Positions 23,580-36,298 of a stretch of DNA of 64,000 nucleotides are shown here, piece after piece; within the stretch, counting starts at the first letter, position 1; the number at the start of each line of letters is the position of its first letter. The position numbers and the translations under genes were made by a program. The notes below the pieces were generated by a model. It was not told the origin of the DNA. It saw only the letters and a program-made list of their open reading frames with translations, and made no database searches. Origin of the DNA: Papio anubis (lineage: Eukaryota; Chordata; Mammalia; Primates; Cercopithecidae); NCBI RefSeq assembly GCF_008728515.1, contig NC_044996.1, positions 102,183,287-102,247,286 of the forward strand, given 5' to 3'.

Positions 23580-24110
23580 TGTGTCAGTTAGGTCTTTTGA
23601 GAAGCAGATGCCAAGATGGGATCAGGGGTGAGAGATTTATAGGTGGAAATGCCTATGAAGGGCAAAGGCAGAGGGAGCATTTTAGGAGGTGAGAGGCTTC
23701 AGTCTGTGATGCAAGGATGGAAAAAGAGAAAGAAGGAAGAATTGGGTAGGAAGAGCCTCAGACCATAGGGCAGTTCTGAGAAAGTTTCCACTTGGCTGAA
23801 AGGAACTTCCCAAACCAAAGTTGCTCCTTAGAGGAATCCCAGTTTGAGGCAGGAGTGAGCTGGCCCTAGTACCTCTGCCATGCTCAGGCATTGGCTGGGA
23901 GGAACAGCAGCTGGAAGCTACCAGTCACTATGTTCACTGCTCATGGAGCAGGTTCTCTTGAAAGAGAGCTGAGCAGCATGTTTCCATGGCTGCCATGCCA
24001 GCTAACCAATCACAAAACTTCCCCATTTCCCAGGGGTTCTGTTGTCTGCATCAACTTCTGGTTCCAATTTCTATATCTTTCCAGATTCTTAGCTGCATAT
24101 AGCAGAAACT
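23580..24110 (-). mobile_element. ERV-L-type LTR (copy B), reverse
   Basis: Left edge tgtgtcagttaggtc is the reverse of an LTR 3' end (…gacctaactgacaca). It is followed by cttttgagaagcagatgcc, matching the layout of copies A and C. It lies directly beside the candidate primer site, so it would be the 5' LTR of the 21900-23577 remnant. The right boundary is approximate. Confidence 0.55.
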
Positions 24111-24789
24111 GACTGGCTGATTAGGCAAAAAGAGAGTTTTTTTTAAAAGGGTATTGGATGGCTCACAGAATTATTGAGAGTGTCTTAGGCTAAGTTTCCA
24201 TGGTCAATGCCAGAAAGCAACCTACAGAATTCAATAATGAAGAAAAACACAGCTGTTTCCCCTGCTGCTACCAAATCCTAGATGCTGCAGATTGAACAGC
24301 TGCTGTCTACCAGAAATGACTGAAGTAGCTGCTGCTGTTAGCCCCAAACTCACTTCTATACCAGGAACTCAACTTGCCTGCTACTATCTCCCTTGACACC
24401 CAGAAGACTCTGCTATTGACATCCGGGACCAGCAGTCTAGTCTTTCAGTCTTCAGGCTGTTTTTGGCTTGAAGGTGAGGTTTCCCCGGGGACCTGCCCCT
24501 ATCTGCCTAGGTATTTGGCTGCCTCCTGTCACTGTCATTATAATCCTCCCAGGAAAGTGGATTAAGTAGGGAAGCTGCTCTTCACCAATCAAACTTTAGC
24601 AGGGTTATAGCTAAATCATATGATTGTGCCCTAGCTGAAAGGAACCTGTGGAGGTGAGTTGCCTGAATTCTAAATTATAGAGATGAGACTCTAATTCTCT
24701 AGACATTTCAAAGATACTCAAAAAGTTCTGGAAAACAGGTCAAATACCAACTTCAAATGTTCAACTTCATGCCTGCCTCACGCATAACT
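24111..24789. other. Unclassified DNA, possibly old repeat
   Basis: Moderately GC-rich, no defining ends. The frame at 24374-24565 has no family features. Confidence 0.35.
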
Positions 24790-25265
24790 GTAAAATCATT
24801 TGTATTAGTAAATACTTAAAGACAACCTAAATACCCATCATTAGAGAAATGGTTAATTAAATAATGAAAAGTATTTACTTTGGCATACTATGTAATAATA
24901 AAAAGATTGAGAAAGTTCTGTATGTGTTGGCAAGGAATAGTATCTAATATGTCTTTATGTAAACAAATTCAAGACAGAAATATATATATACCTATATGCA
25001 CATATGTGTTTGAAAGTTAATAGCATGATTCTATTCATATTCATAAACTTATATGTAAATATATACATATTATTCTCTATTTATACATAGAAAAGGACTA
25101 AAAATATATATATCCATGATACATTTGCTTACTTTTAGTTAGGTAAGACTATGTTGAGTATTGGGGGCACAGTAAATGGAACATTCACGTTTAATTCTCT
25201 ACAACTCTCACTGTATAAATCTATTATCGTAAGACTATATTTGTGTTTAGCTAGTAAAAAATTAA
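24790..25265 (+). mobile_element. Old L1M 3' end, likely
   Basis: Sequence pattern cctaaatacccatcattagagaaatgg, ggcatactatgtaataat and an AT-rich tail fits the C-terminal ORF2 and 3' end of old L1M elements. Strongly decayed. Confidence 0.5.
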
Positions 25266-25442
25266 ATTTATGGAGATGAGGCTTTAGAATATAAATAAGT
25301 AGCCCACGTGATCTACAAATTTGGTTCTGAAGTCCTTAATGGCCAAAAATGGTAACATCCTCCATTTCAGTTTGCCTTGTTCATGGGAAGAGGGAGATTC
25401 CAATTACCTGAGGCATAAACATTTTACCTAGTATTAAGGTAT

Positions 25443-26200
25443 TGTGGTATAATGCAAAATAAGTATTTGGTCATTGTCCTTGGTTCTTGGCACAGAGCTC
25501 CTAAAATCCTTGGAATTTCCTGAGTGATGGGTGTTTTTGTATGCTAATGAGATGATTGCTGGCTAAGGGCCCCTAAATAGCTTTAGGATGGGGGCACAAT
25601 TAGAGGGTTGGAATTTTCAGCCCCCTCACCACATCCCCCCACCACGTTTGGGGAAGGGAAAGAGACAGGAGATTGAGTTCAAAAACCAATGGTCAATGAT
25701 TTAATCAATTGTGACTACATAATGAAACCTTTATAAAAATTTTTAAATGACAGTCAGAGAGCTTCTGGGTTAGTGAGTATGCTGGGAAGGTGGTGTGCTC
25801 AGAGAGGGTATGGGAGCTCTGGGCCCACTGACCCCATACTTTGCCCTATGCATACTTTCCATTTGGCTGTTTCTGAGTTGTATCCTTTATAGTAAACTGT
25901 TACTAGCAAAGCACTTTCCTGAGTTCTGTGAGTTATTCTAATGAATTACTGAATCTAAAAAGGGGATTGTGTGAACCCCCAAATTTACGGCTTGTCAATA
26001 AGTATGGATGGAAACATTGAACTTGTGACTGACATCTGAAGTGAAGGCAGACTTGTGAAATGAGCCCTTAACTTGTGGGGTCTGTGCTAACTTTAGATAG
26101 GTAGGGTCTGAATTGGATTGAAGTGTCAGACACTCAGTTTGTGTCAAAGAATCAGTGAATTTATGTTGGTAAAGTTAACACATATTTAGTGTCAGGGGAA
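25443..26200 (+). mobile_element. ERV LTR of unnamed family, copy 2
   Basis: Same family and orientation as 17693-18506, about 7.75 kb away. Matches over ggcacagagctcctaaaat, tttcctgagtgatggg, aatgatttaatcaatt, ccatttggctgtt and gtgactgacatctgaagtg. A region at 25880-25900 is a likely polyadenylation area. Confidence 0.65.
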
Positions 26201-26649
26201 AAACACTTTTCAAATATGAATAACTTTTTCATGTGAGTCTCTAAGTAAGCATATTGAGCAATGTACCTGACAATTTTCTTCCGAACACATCTACATTAAA
26301 TGAAATAGTGAATTAATTAGGGCTGTTTCTTGGAGTGTCACTTAATATAACTAAGCCATAAAGCAGAATTCCAATCTAAAGAAGCAATCGTGCAAGGATC
26401 AAAGTTCCTCCAGTTGGTACCTTCAATTAGTTCCTTCAGTTGGTACTTCTTGCTAAATAATATCATTGGCCATCAGTGAAAGAGGCAGTTGGAGGAAGGA
26501 GAGTTACAGCTGTACCATCAACTCATATATAATGCTAACTATGAATCTTGACCCAAGTGGAACTCCATCGGTAAGGATAAAACACTAGCCAAATGGGGAA
26601 CTTTTGTAAACATTAATATTTTGTAGTAAGACCAGTGTTCATTTTTCAA
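26201..26649. other. Unique DNA
   Basis: No recognised repeat or gene. A local duplication ttccagttggtacc/ttcagttggtactt lies near 26407-26445. Confidence 0.45.
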
Positions 26650-26663
26650 AAGCTAGCTGCTGG

Positions 26664-26979
26664 TTTTTTTGTTTTGTTTTTTGTTTTTGTTTTTTGAGAT
26701 GGAGTTTCGCTCTTGTTGCCCAGGCTGGAGTGCAATGGTGCAATCTTGGCTCACTGCAATCTCTGCCTCCCGGGTTCAGGTGATTGTCCTGTCTCAGCCT
26801 CCTGAGTAGCTGGGATTACAGGCACCCACCACTACGCCTGGCTACTTTTTTGTATTTTTAGTAGAGACAGGGTTTCACCATATTGACCAGGCTGGTCTCG
26901 AACTCCTGACCTCAGGTAATCCACCTGCCTCAGCCTCCCAAAGTGCTGGGGTTACAGGTGTGAGCCACCACGCCCAGCC
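26664..26979 (-). mobile_element. AluS
   Basis: T/TTTTG-rich tail at left, gagatggagtttcgctcttg, ending ccaccacgcccagcc. Flanks agctagctgctgg and agccagcttcttt are an imperfect duplication. Confidence 0.93.
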
Positions 26980-27104
26980 AAGCCAGCTTCTTTATAGGTT
27001 AGGTTTAATTATTTGAAAGGCATTTGTGTTACTCCTTCTCATTGTCAATAACTTCTACTAAGCCCCTTCTAGATACAGAACAAAGCATAGAGTAGACACT
27101 GTTG

Positions 27105-27604
27105 ATGCTCTGTTTCGTATTTCTTTGGCCTACACAAATTCACCTGCAGATGCAAATAAAGACAATTACCGGCACCTGTTAGCTTCCCAACTCAGTCACC
27201 AGTCTGTCTTCTTGGGCTGAGGATTTTATCCAGCATGGAAACTTAGGCTACTATATACAGGCACACATGGAAGTATGGGCAGTTCATGCTATTTGAGACA
27301 AACTCAGCCAATGAAGGATGGGATCTGTGAATAAGTGCTCCAGCCTCCCACTCAACCCCACCCACCTCCACCACAGTCCTTGGCAAGCCTCTTCCATGTG
27401 ATATTTCAGAGGTGCCCTGGCAAAATTAAGCTCCAGTTGCCTACAGCGATAAGCTGCTAATTAATACCCACTTCATTAACTTTCCTTTTGTATTTTCTCA
27501 CTAACTAACTTCCTCATTCTGCTTCCTATGCTCACCTCCCAAATAAAAAATTTGTACCCTTGTCCTCACCTCAGAGTCTACTTTTGAGAGGGGCTAAAGT
27601 AAGA
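27105..27604 (+). mobile_element. ERV-L-type LTR (copy D), forward
   Basis: Right end ctcccaaataaaaaatttg...ctcacctcagagtctac...aaagtaagaca shows the AATAAA signal followed by the short R/U5-like end seen in ERV-L-class LTRs. The left boundary is approximate and the subfamily is uncertain. Confidence 0.5.
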
Positions 27605-30265
27605 CAAAGAACATGTGTTTATTTTTGCAATCTCATTTGAAATAAATTAGAATAAGGTTAAGTACTACTTAGGAAGTAACTATAAGCCCTCTTAAGACAG
27701 AAAAATTTTTAAAAGATTTATTTAAAAGCTTAGGAATCAGTATCTGACATCGTAGATAAAACACAAAAATCACATTTCTAGTAACCACTGTTACAGCCTG
27801 ACTGTGAAAGATCTGTTTTCCCTGTTAACATTCCACAAAACCAAATTAAAGATCGAACCCTTTGGAGACCCTTGTATTGAATGAATAAAGAGCCTGGCTT
27901 TATCATTTCCTTCAATCAATCTTCTTGAAGATGTGATAACCTTGCAAAAGCAAAAAGCAAAGCCAAGTGATTTATTTAAACATGTCTACCAGGTGATCAC
28001 TGCCTTAGATGTCTTTTCAGAAATGGTAGCAGCCCAGAGGGTTTCCCGTGCTCTAAGCCTGAAATTAGTTCTGGAGAAAAAGAGAAATTTGCTGTCCTGA
28101 GTTATGAGATCTTGAAAGACAGTGAGTAATATGTGGGTGCATGGCCACTCTCCTAAGCTTGAGAGACAGCTGAGAAAATCATATTCTTTTATTATAAAAC
28201 CTGTGTTTGCTGAGGTAAGAGAGGTTCAGAGAAGAAAATCAAAGGAAACGATAATGGCCAACATTTGGAAATGTTTTGTAGTAAATGTGATAAAATTATG
28301 AAATCTGTTTTTCCCCTGTCCCGCAAATCTCAAATATGCAGAGCCTGACACTTGATTCTAAATGAAACATTTATCTTTACGGGTCAGAAATACTTCAGTT
28401 CACATATGGCCACAAAGTTTTAAATGATGACTCATTTGTTTTTATCCCCACTTGCTTTTAATTTCAAAAATATCCTTCACATAGAAAGCTTTCCAATATG
28501 CTCCATTCAACACACAAGTTAGGTGTTGATGTTTGTGGACAGAATATCTGTTTTGAAGTAAATGCTAAGTTTGATCAGGATCTATTGAACTTGGTTTCTC
28601 ATAGCTGTTTATTTTTCTTTCTGGAAAGGTAAAATTGCATTCAGAATCCAAGCAAACCTTCTTATCATTTCTTGATGCCAGCCCTTCCCTAAAATCAACT
28701 ACTGTCCTGAAACTACTGTGATATTGGGATAATCAAAGTAATACTAAAGACTTTATTCTATCAGAATCTTAAATATCGTAAAGACTGGACATTTTGATAG
28801 TGTTCAGATCCGATAATAGCTCACGGCATTATTGGAAATATAATTTCTTAATTTCTCTGTATCTCTTGTCACAGCCATAAAATCTATTTGCCTCTTCAGT
28901 TATATAAAGTCATCCTTATTAGCCATTGAAAGTATTTATTAAGTATCAATTCATAAATGGAGGCATGCTTGGCAGAGAAAGGCAGATCATAACTTCCTCT
29001 GGAATGTGGTTAATTTATTTCAATGCACCACTATGATAGACTGAATAAGTTTATGATACATAGAAAATTGAATAACAAACATTTATCTGAATGAATAAGC
29101 ATAACGTTCAGGTGTCTGCATTATGTGGAAGTAAGGAATTATTGAATTGATATAGAAATTAGTGAGTGGAAAGCTGACGTATGTTTTATGTTTGGACATG
29201 GTAATGGGAAAACTGTTTTACTCAGGCAATTAATTCATGAAAGCTTTATTGAGCACATGGTGTTTTGAAAGCAACGATGACACTTGGCAGTGATGTGAAG
29301 AGGTAAAATACCACTTTTAACTGAGGATGGCAGCGACCCCTCTATTTCCTTGGCTGAATAAAGTGTTCCTTAGGGTCCAATGGGTGGCAGGTACACACAG
29401 AACAGGGCTTCACAAGTATGAGGGGGGCAAACTATGTCAGTGATACTCCCATTTCTAGGTTAAAGTGGGTAGAAGATGGAGGGAAAGAGAATACAGTAAT
29501 TCTGATATTATTTTCGACAAATTTGTGTGCTTTTGGTGATATTTCTAAATACTTGACTATTCATGCTGAGCAAATTTGTTTCAAAACGGTTAACATGAAA
29601 CTACCTATACCGAGAAAACGGTTTAAAATTAGGAAATGAATAACCACACTGCTGTTCTAATGAAATTAATCTAAATTGTAGCCAAAAACTTCTCACCATA
29701 TTTATGCATTAAAACTCTTTAGGAAAACAAGCTATTTTAAGACTTATTTTGGCTACCTAAAAATATGACTTTAAGTCACTATTTGTAACAATACAATTTT
29801 TCTAATAGGAAAGGTTTTCTAATTACAGAAATCCTGTGAAATTCGAGGGGCATAAATGCCATTTAAATAAGGCAGACTGCTTATATAAGGGGGAAACTAA
29901 GAAGCATTCAGTGGAAATATACAATTTTTAGATGAGAAGAGAAATTTGTGAAAAATGAAGCTTGTACTACATTAAAAAAAAGTTATCATGTAATTTTGTC
30001 TCTATGTCATGTGTGAAGAAAGGAACCAGAATTTTGAAAAGGCAACTGAAACCTCATCTCCAATTTCCCTGTTCTCAAACGACATGGGCAGGCAGAACAG
30101 ACGCTTCAGTTCAAGACAAAATATGTAGGTAACTAGTTACTGAGTCTTCAAGTTTCTGAGTCACTACTCAGAGACATTGAAAGAATTGAGTACAAATTGC
30201 TAGGATGGGCTATAGGTTATCAAAGGTTTCATATGAATTTTTTTTACTCCCTCCTGACTTTTTGG
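27605..30265. other. 2.7-kb repeat-poor unique DNA
   Basis: The longest stretch in the window with no Alu, L1, LTR or DNA-transposon signature that I recognise. No ORF above 73 aa (29418-29639, no family features). Composition is AT-rich. It may hold non-coding regulatory sequence, but the sequence alone does not show this. Confidence 0.5.
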
Positions 30266-31024
30266 CATGCATTTCTATGAGTTTTAACACATGTATAAGT
30301 TAATGTATCTATTGATACCACCACAATCAGGATACAGAGCAGTTTTATCACCCCTCAAAAATGACTTCATGCTCTTCCTTTATAATCACACCCTCTTCCC
30401 CCCTCTCAGCTTTTGGCAACCACTAATTTGTTTTGTCTCTCTAGAACATGTTATAAGTAGAATCACATACTATATAACCTTTACAGACTTGCTTCATTCA
30501 CTTAGCATAATGTCTTTGAGTTTCATTGATGTTGTTCCATGTATCAATAATTTCTTCCTTTTCATTGATGAGTATTATTCCATTGCATGGGCATATCCCA
30601 GTTTGTCTACTCACGCTTTAAAAAAGGTATATGAGTTGCTTACGGTTTGGGACAATTATAATAGAGCTATGATATGTATTAATTTACTGGTTTTTGTATG
30701 AACATAAGTTTGTATTTCTTTAGAGTAAATACCAAGGAATAAGATTGTTGGATAGTATGGTAAATGTATGTTTAACTTTATAAGAAAACTGCCAAATGAT
30801 TTCACAGAGTGGCTATACCATTTTGCATTCCCAGGTGAAGGTTCCAGATGTGTCACAATTTTGCAAACAGTTGATATTGTCAGTATTTTTTAGCTGTCGT
30901 AATATATGTGTGGTGGTATCTCCTCATTCTTGTTTGCATTTCTCTAATAATTAAAGATTTCAAATGTTTTCTCACGTACTTATTTGCCATCTCTGTATTT
31001 TCTTTGGTGAAGTGTATGTTTCAG
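30266..31024 (-). mobile_element. Old L1M 3' part, reverse
   Basis: Reverse L1 ORF2 C-terminal/3' region: ccatgtatcaataatttcttcc, gagtattattccattgcatgg, gccaaatgatttcacagagtgg, tttgcatttctctaataatt. Plus-strand frame 30291-30701 is antisense to it. Confidence 0.8.
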
Positions 31025-32053
31025 TGCTTTCCAAAATGTTTTTGAAATTTTTATTGTGATATAATTGTAAATTCACATGCAGTTGTAAAAAACAATATGG
31101 AGAGAGTCTTTGTATGCTTTACCCAGTTTCTAACAATGATAATAATTTGCAAAAGTATAGTATAGTATCACAACCAAGATATTGACATTGATACCTTATA
31201 AACACACACCATTGTTGTTAATTAAAAATAAAATATTATAGTATAGTATAGTGTACTATGTAACCTTCTGAGATAGACTTTTTACACTCAGCATGATTTC
31301 TCATAGATTCCTCAAGTTGTTGCATGTATCAATAGTTTGTTCTTTTTCATTGCTGAGTGTGTATATACCACAGTTTTTGTAACTATTCATTCCTTGAAGG
31401 GCATCTAGGTTGATTCCAATTTCTGACTATTACAGATTGAACTGTTATGACATTTATGTTCAGGTTTTTGTATGATCATGTTTTCATAACTTTGGAATAA
31501 ATATCCAATAATACAACTGCTGGGTCGTACGGTAGTTGCATGTTTAGCTGTATAAGAAACTGCCAAACTGTTTTCCACAGTGCCTATACCATTTTACATT
31601 CCCATCAGCAATGCAGGCGATTCAGTGTCTACAGCATCTCAAGCATTTGGTGCTATATCTATTTTTTTTTGTTTGTTTATTTTAGTCATTCTGATAGATG
31701 TGTAATGATATCTCATTTTAGTATTAATTTGCATTTCCTTAGCTAATAGTGTTGAGCATCTTTTCATATGCTTATTTTCCATCTGTATATCCTTTTAGGT
31801 GAAATATCTTTTCAAGCCTTTTGCCCATTTTCTAATTGGATTGTTTGTGGTTTTGCTGTTGGATTTTGGGATTTCTTTATATCCTACATAATAGTCCTTT
31901 GTCAAACATGTGGTTAGCACATATTTTCTCCGAGTCTGTAGACTGCCTTTCATCCTCTTCATATGGGCTTTCACAGAGTAAAAGTTTCTAGTTTTAATGA
32001 GGTACAATTTATCAGTTTTTCCTTTTATGAATCATGCTTTTGGTATCAAGGCT

Positions 32054-32068
32054 AAAAAAATCTTCTCT
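32054..32068 (+). repeat. AluY target-site duplication, left (aaaaaaatcttctct)
   Basis: 15-bp word repeated at 32381-32395; the A run partly overlaps the Alu tail, so tctct is the firmest part. Confidence 0.85.
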
Positions 32069-32380
32069 GGCCGGGCGCGGTGGCTCAAGCCTGTAATCCC
32101 AGCACTTTGGGAGGCCGAGACGGGCGGATCACAAGGTCAGGAGATCGAGACCATCCTGGCTAACACGGTGAAACCCCGTCTCTACTAAAAAAAAAATGCA
32201 AAAAAACTAGCCGGGCGGGTTGGCGGGCGCCTGTAGTCCCAGCTACTCGGGAGGCTGAGGTAGGAGAACGGCGTAAACCTGGGAGGCGGAGCTTGCAGTG
32301 AGCTGAGATCCGGCCACTGCACCCCAGCCTGGGTGACAGAGCAAGACTCCGTCTCAAAAAAAAAAATAAAAATAAAAATA
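32069..32380 (+). mobile_element. AluY of the Old World monkey lineage
   Basis: Full length, with GGCGTAAACC and GAGATCCGGCCACTGC as in the copy at 3944. Tail is A with AAAAT units. Confidence 0.96.
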
Positions 32381-34222
32381 AAAAAAATCTTCTCTAGTAT
32401 TAGAGCCCAAAGATTTTCTCTTTTGTTTTTTTCTGTATATTTTACACTTAAGTCTATTATCCATTTTAGGTTAATAGTTGTATAAGGTGTGAGGTTTAGG
32501 GCAAAGTTCGTTTGTTGCTTATGGAGGGCCAATTGCTCCCACACCATTTCTTGAAAAGGCCATCCTTCCTCTACTGAATTATATTTGCACCTTTGTCAAA
32601 AATCAAGTGGTTGTACTTGTGGGGAAGCAATTTCTGTGTTCTCTATTCTATTCCATTGATCTATGTATGCATCTGTCCCTTCACCATACCATATTGTCTT
32701 GATTACTGAACTATATAGTAAGTCTTAATATTGGGTAGAGTAAGTCCTCCCACTTTATTCTTCTTTATCAACATTATCTTAGTTATTCTAGGGCCTGTGC
32801 TTTTCCCTATGAGTTTTAGAATAAGCTTGTATATGACTATAAAACGCCTTGATAAAATTTGTTAACCCTTTATATAAATTAAGAGAGGATTGACATCTAT
32901 ACTGTGTTGAGTCTCCCAATTCATGAACATGGCATGTCTCTTCATGTATTTAGGTTTTCTCTGATTACATTCATCATCATTTTGAAATCTGCAAACAGAC
33001 CCTATATGTGTTTTGTTGACTTAACTCTTTTATTTTACTTGGCAATTTTAGTAGTATGGTGTCTTAACTTTTGGTTTCTGCATGTTTTTTATCAATATAT
33101 AGATACGCAATTGATTTTTGTTGTTTGATGTATTGTTCTAATATCCTAATATCCTGTGACTTTGAACTCACTTAGACCTAGGAGTTTTTATTAATAGATT
33201 TTCTTTCTTTCTTTCTTCTTTTCTGACCTGTATGCCTTTTTATTTCTTTACTTTTCTTTATTGCATTGCCTAAAACTTCCATCACTATGCTGAATAATAG
33301 CAGTGACAGTAGACATCCTTACTTTGTTTCTGATCATAGCTGGGAGACATTCATTCTTTCACCATTAAGTATAATGTTAGGTGTAGGGTTTTTGTAGATG
33401 TGCTTTACCAAGTTAAGGAAGTTGTCCTGTTTCTATTTTCCTAAGACTTTATAATAAATGAGTGTTAAAATTTATTAAATACTTTTTATGTATCCATTGA
33501 CAAAATCATTAATGTTTCTTCTTTACCTTGTTATTATGGTGGAATGAAATAATTTATTTTTAAATATTTAACTAAGCTTCTATCCCTGGAATTAACCCCG
33601 GTGGTTATGGTGTATAATTCTTTACATCATAGAATTCAGTTTGCTAATATTTTGTTGAGGAGTTTTATATCAAAGATTATGAGAGTTATTAATCTATACT
33701 TTTAGTTTGAGGCACTATCTTTGTCTGCTTTTGGTGTCAGAGTAATAATTGCTTCATAAAATTAATTGAGAAGTGTTACCTCTTCTACTTTCTGCAAGGG
33801 ATTGTATATAATTATTAGTAATTCTTTTTGAACATTTGGTAGAATTTTCCAGTGAAACCATCTGGGCCTAGAGTTTCCATTTGGGGAGTTTTAAAAATTA
33901 TGAATTCAATTTATTTAATAGTCATAAGGCAATTCAAATTAACTATTTAATATTGGGTGAGCTGAGGTACTTTATGTTTTTCTAAAAGTTTATCTATTTC
34001 ATCTAAGTTGTCAAATATATGAGTGTAGAGTTGTTTGAAGTATCTCCTTATTATCATTTTGGTGTCTGCAGGGTCTGTAATAATATACTCTTTCATTCCT
34101 GACATTAGTTATTTGTGTCTTCTTTTTTCCGTTGACAGTCTTGCTAGAAATTTGTCAATTTTATTGATCTTTTCAAAGAACCAGCTCTGTGTTTTATTGT
34201 TTAACTTCTCTCCTCAAAGCAC

Positions 34223-35034
34223 AGATAAGCATCCTCCCTGTTCATTTTAAGGGCTTCATGTACCATATAGCATTGAATGGTCACTCATCGCAACAAAGTT
34301 GCCTTGGTTGTTATGTTTTGAAAACCCACATGGGTCCCTAGTTATGGGTCCACAGTTGATTCCTGGCCAGAAGACTACGTTATGTCTACCTCCTTATATA
34401 CACGTCTTGTTACTTTGGCCATGAGGAAATTATTCTTCCATGACAGAAGGCGGTATCAACCACAGCGTATCCTGATAACAGCTCATGTCAAGAGGAGAAA
34501 GAGTGCAAAGAAAAGGATGCTTTAGACGTTTTGATAAGCAGTCTGATTTTCAATATGTGCCTGTTATGGAGTTCATGAATTGTGTCCCTTCAAATGTGGT
34601 AGCCCCCAGGTATAGTTCAGCACATTTCATTTTCCTGTGGATAGCTCTAGTCTCTTGAGAAAAGTACACGGAGAAGCTCCTGGAAAGATTTCCCTACAGT
34701 TTTCTCTTTCAGAGTTGGATAAGACTGTGAACTGAATGGCTATTTACCCATCTGCTCTAAGATGCCCTGTAGCACTTTTCCAATGGCATCTGAGAGTCTC
34801 TTTGATTTATCTCCCAGATCTTTTTTCTTATCCTAGCCTCTTCTAGCTACTCAATAAATTAATCAGTTAAAGTTCAGAGGATTTATTAAATTGAAAATCC
34901 TCAACCTGAAGAAAAGAAATAAATCCAAGCAACTTTTGTGAGACTTCTCATGTGTCCTTCAGCAAACTTAATGTTAAACAGGAGTACTTTTCACCTTAAG
35001 CAATGGAGACGGATGGAGGAAACCAATGTATTGA
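34223..35034. other. Unique DNA
   Basis: No recognised repeat and no credible ORF. Confidence 0.45.
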
Positions 35035-35271
35035 AGACTAATTAATCCACTACTAAATTTTATCTATCTTGTAGCTCTAAAATTGCACTGATTAGACTAC
35101 ACTGGGGTAGCCACTAGACATATGGCTACTTGAACTTGAATTGGTTAAAATCAAAATTAAGAATTTAATTTCTCACATTAGCCACATTTCACGTGCTCAA
35201 CAGACACATGTGACTAGTGTCTACCATACTGGACAACATAGAGTTAAAGCACATTTCCATCATTGCAACAT
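35035..35271 (+). repeat. Inverted duplication, left arm (contains MER3-like MITE)
   Basis: 237 bp whose reverse complement is 37424-37660, at roughly 90% identity by eye, including two blocks of about 35 bp without mismatch (near 35045-35078 and 35131-35165). The central part (tagccactagacatatggc ... cacatgtgactagtgtctacc) looks like a palindromic hAT-Charlie MITE of MER3 type. Homology extends about 50 bp beyond it on one side. Confidence 0.88.
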
Positions 35272-35870
35272 TGCAATTTTGAGGATGCATCCTCAATACA
35301 TTGATATTGCCCCCTCAAAATTCATAACCCCTAGATATCTTATCTCTCTATGTGAGGATAGTGTATTAACTTACACCTGGACTGAGATAGATAAATGCTT
35401 ATCTCCAGAGATGTCTGAAAGTCTGGTACTAATCCTTGTCTAACATAAGGATGGAATGTGCTGGTTAATGATTTATACTGTGCTATGCAAAGTTCAAAAT
35501 TCCCTTGGAGGTGTCTTCTGCTGGCTTGTCTACATTGTTTAAGAATGTATAGATTGATGGTTTGCACCTGCTTTAATCATTTACACATTCTGATTTTATT
35601 TGTGATCAGTGGAGGATAAAACCTTCAATAAACTTGTGTCTTAGCTTCCTTGATATTAAGATATCTTGTACATATCTTAGTTTTTTATAATCTGGATGCA
35701 AAGCACATCCTTTGCAATTGATAAAGGACTCTGTGAGCTGCTCCTGGACATGTTAAACCCCTCAATGACTCACTGTATTTTCTTTCTTCTGCTATACTTG
35801 CCCTTATTAAAGCCTTACATGTGAAGTAAGTCATTTCAATTGTCTGACCCTGGGTGATTGTTATACCCTT
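35272..35870. other. Unique DNA between inverted-repeat arm and LTR
   Basis: No recognised repeat or gene. Confidence 0.4.
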
Positions 35871-36293
35871 TGATGTAGTTTGGATATTTGTACCTTCCAA
35901 ATCTCATGTTGAAATGTGATCCCCCAAGTTGGAGGTGGAGCCTAGTGGGAGGTGTTAGGGTTGTGGGAATGGATCCCTGATGAATGGCTTGGTACACAGT
36001 AATGAGTGAGTTTGTGCTTTATTAGTTACTGTGAGATCTGCTTGGTAAAAAGATCCTGACATCTCCTCCCCTCTCCCTTGCTCCCTCTCTCGCCGTGTGA
36101 CATGCTTGCTCCAGCTGCACCTTTTGCCACAGTTGTAAGCTTTGTGAGTCCCTCAACAGAAGCTGAGCAAATGCTGGCACCATGCTTCTTGTACAGCCTA
36201 CAGAACAGAACTGTGAACCAAATAAACCTTTTATTTTTATAAATTATCTAGCCTCAGGTATTCCTTTATAGCAATGCAAAACAAACTAACACA
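35871..36293 (+). mobile_element. Solo MST-type MaLR LTR with 5-bp duplication
   Basis: Starts tgatgtagtttggatat, contains ggaggtggagcctagtggga and ccaaataaacc, ends aactaacaca. Flanked by ccctt at 35866-35870 and 36294-36298. A perfect duplication around one LTR shows that a full MaLR inserted and recombined LTR-to-LTR, deleting the internal region. Confidence 0.93.
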
Positions 36294-36298
36294 CCCTT

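Larger units (their letters stand above)
31025..34222 (-). mobile_element. Old L1M (L1MB/L1MC-like) 3' half, reverse, split by AluY
   Basis: Begins with a 3' UTR (tttattgtgatataattgtaaattcac) and repeats the C-terminal landmarks of the neighbouring fragment, so it is a separate copy. It continues through the RT region to ttgtcaattttattgatctt...ccagctctgtgtt near 34190. All frames are broken. An AluY lies at 32069-32380. Confidence 0.85.

Noticed and set aside
30291..30701. 136-aa open frame (+)
   Set aside because: Antisense to an old L1M 3' end; hydrophobic composition follows from reversed A-rich L1 coding sequence.
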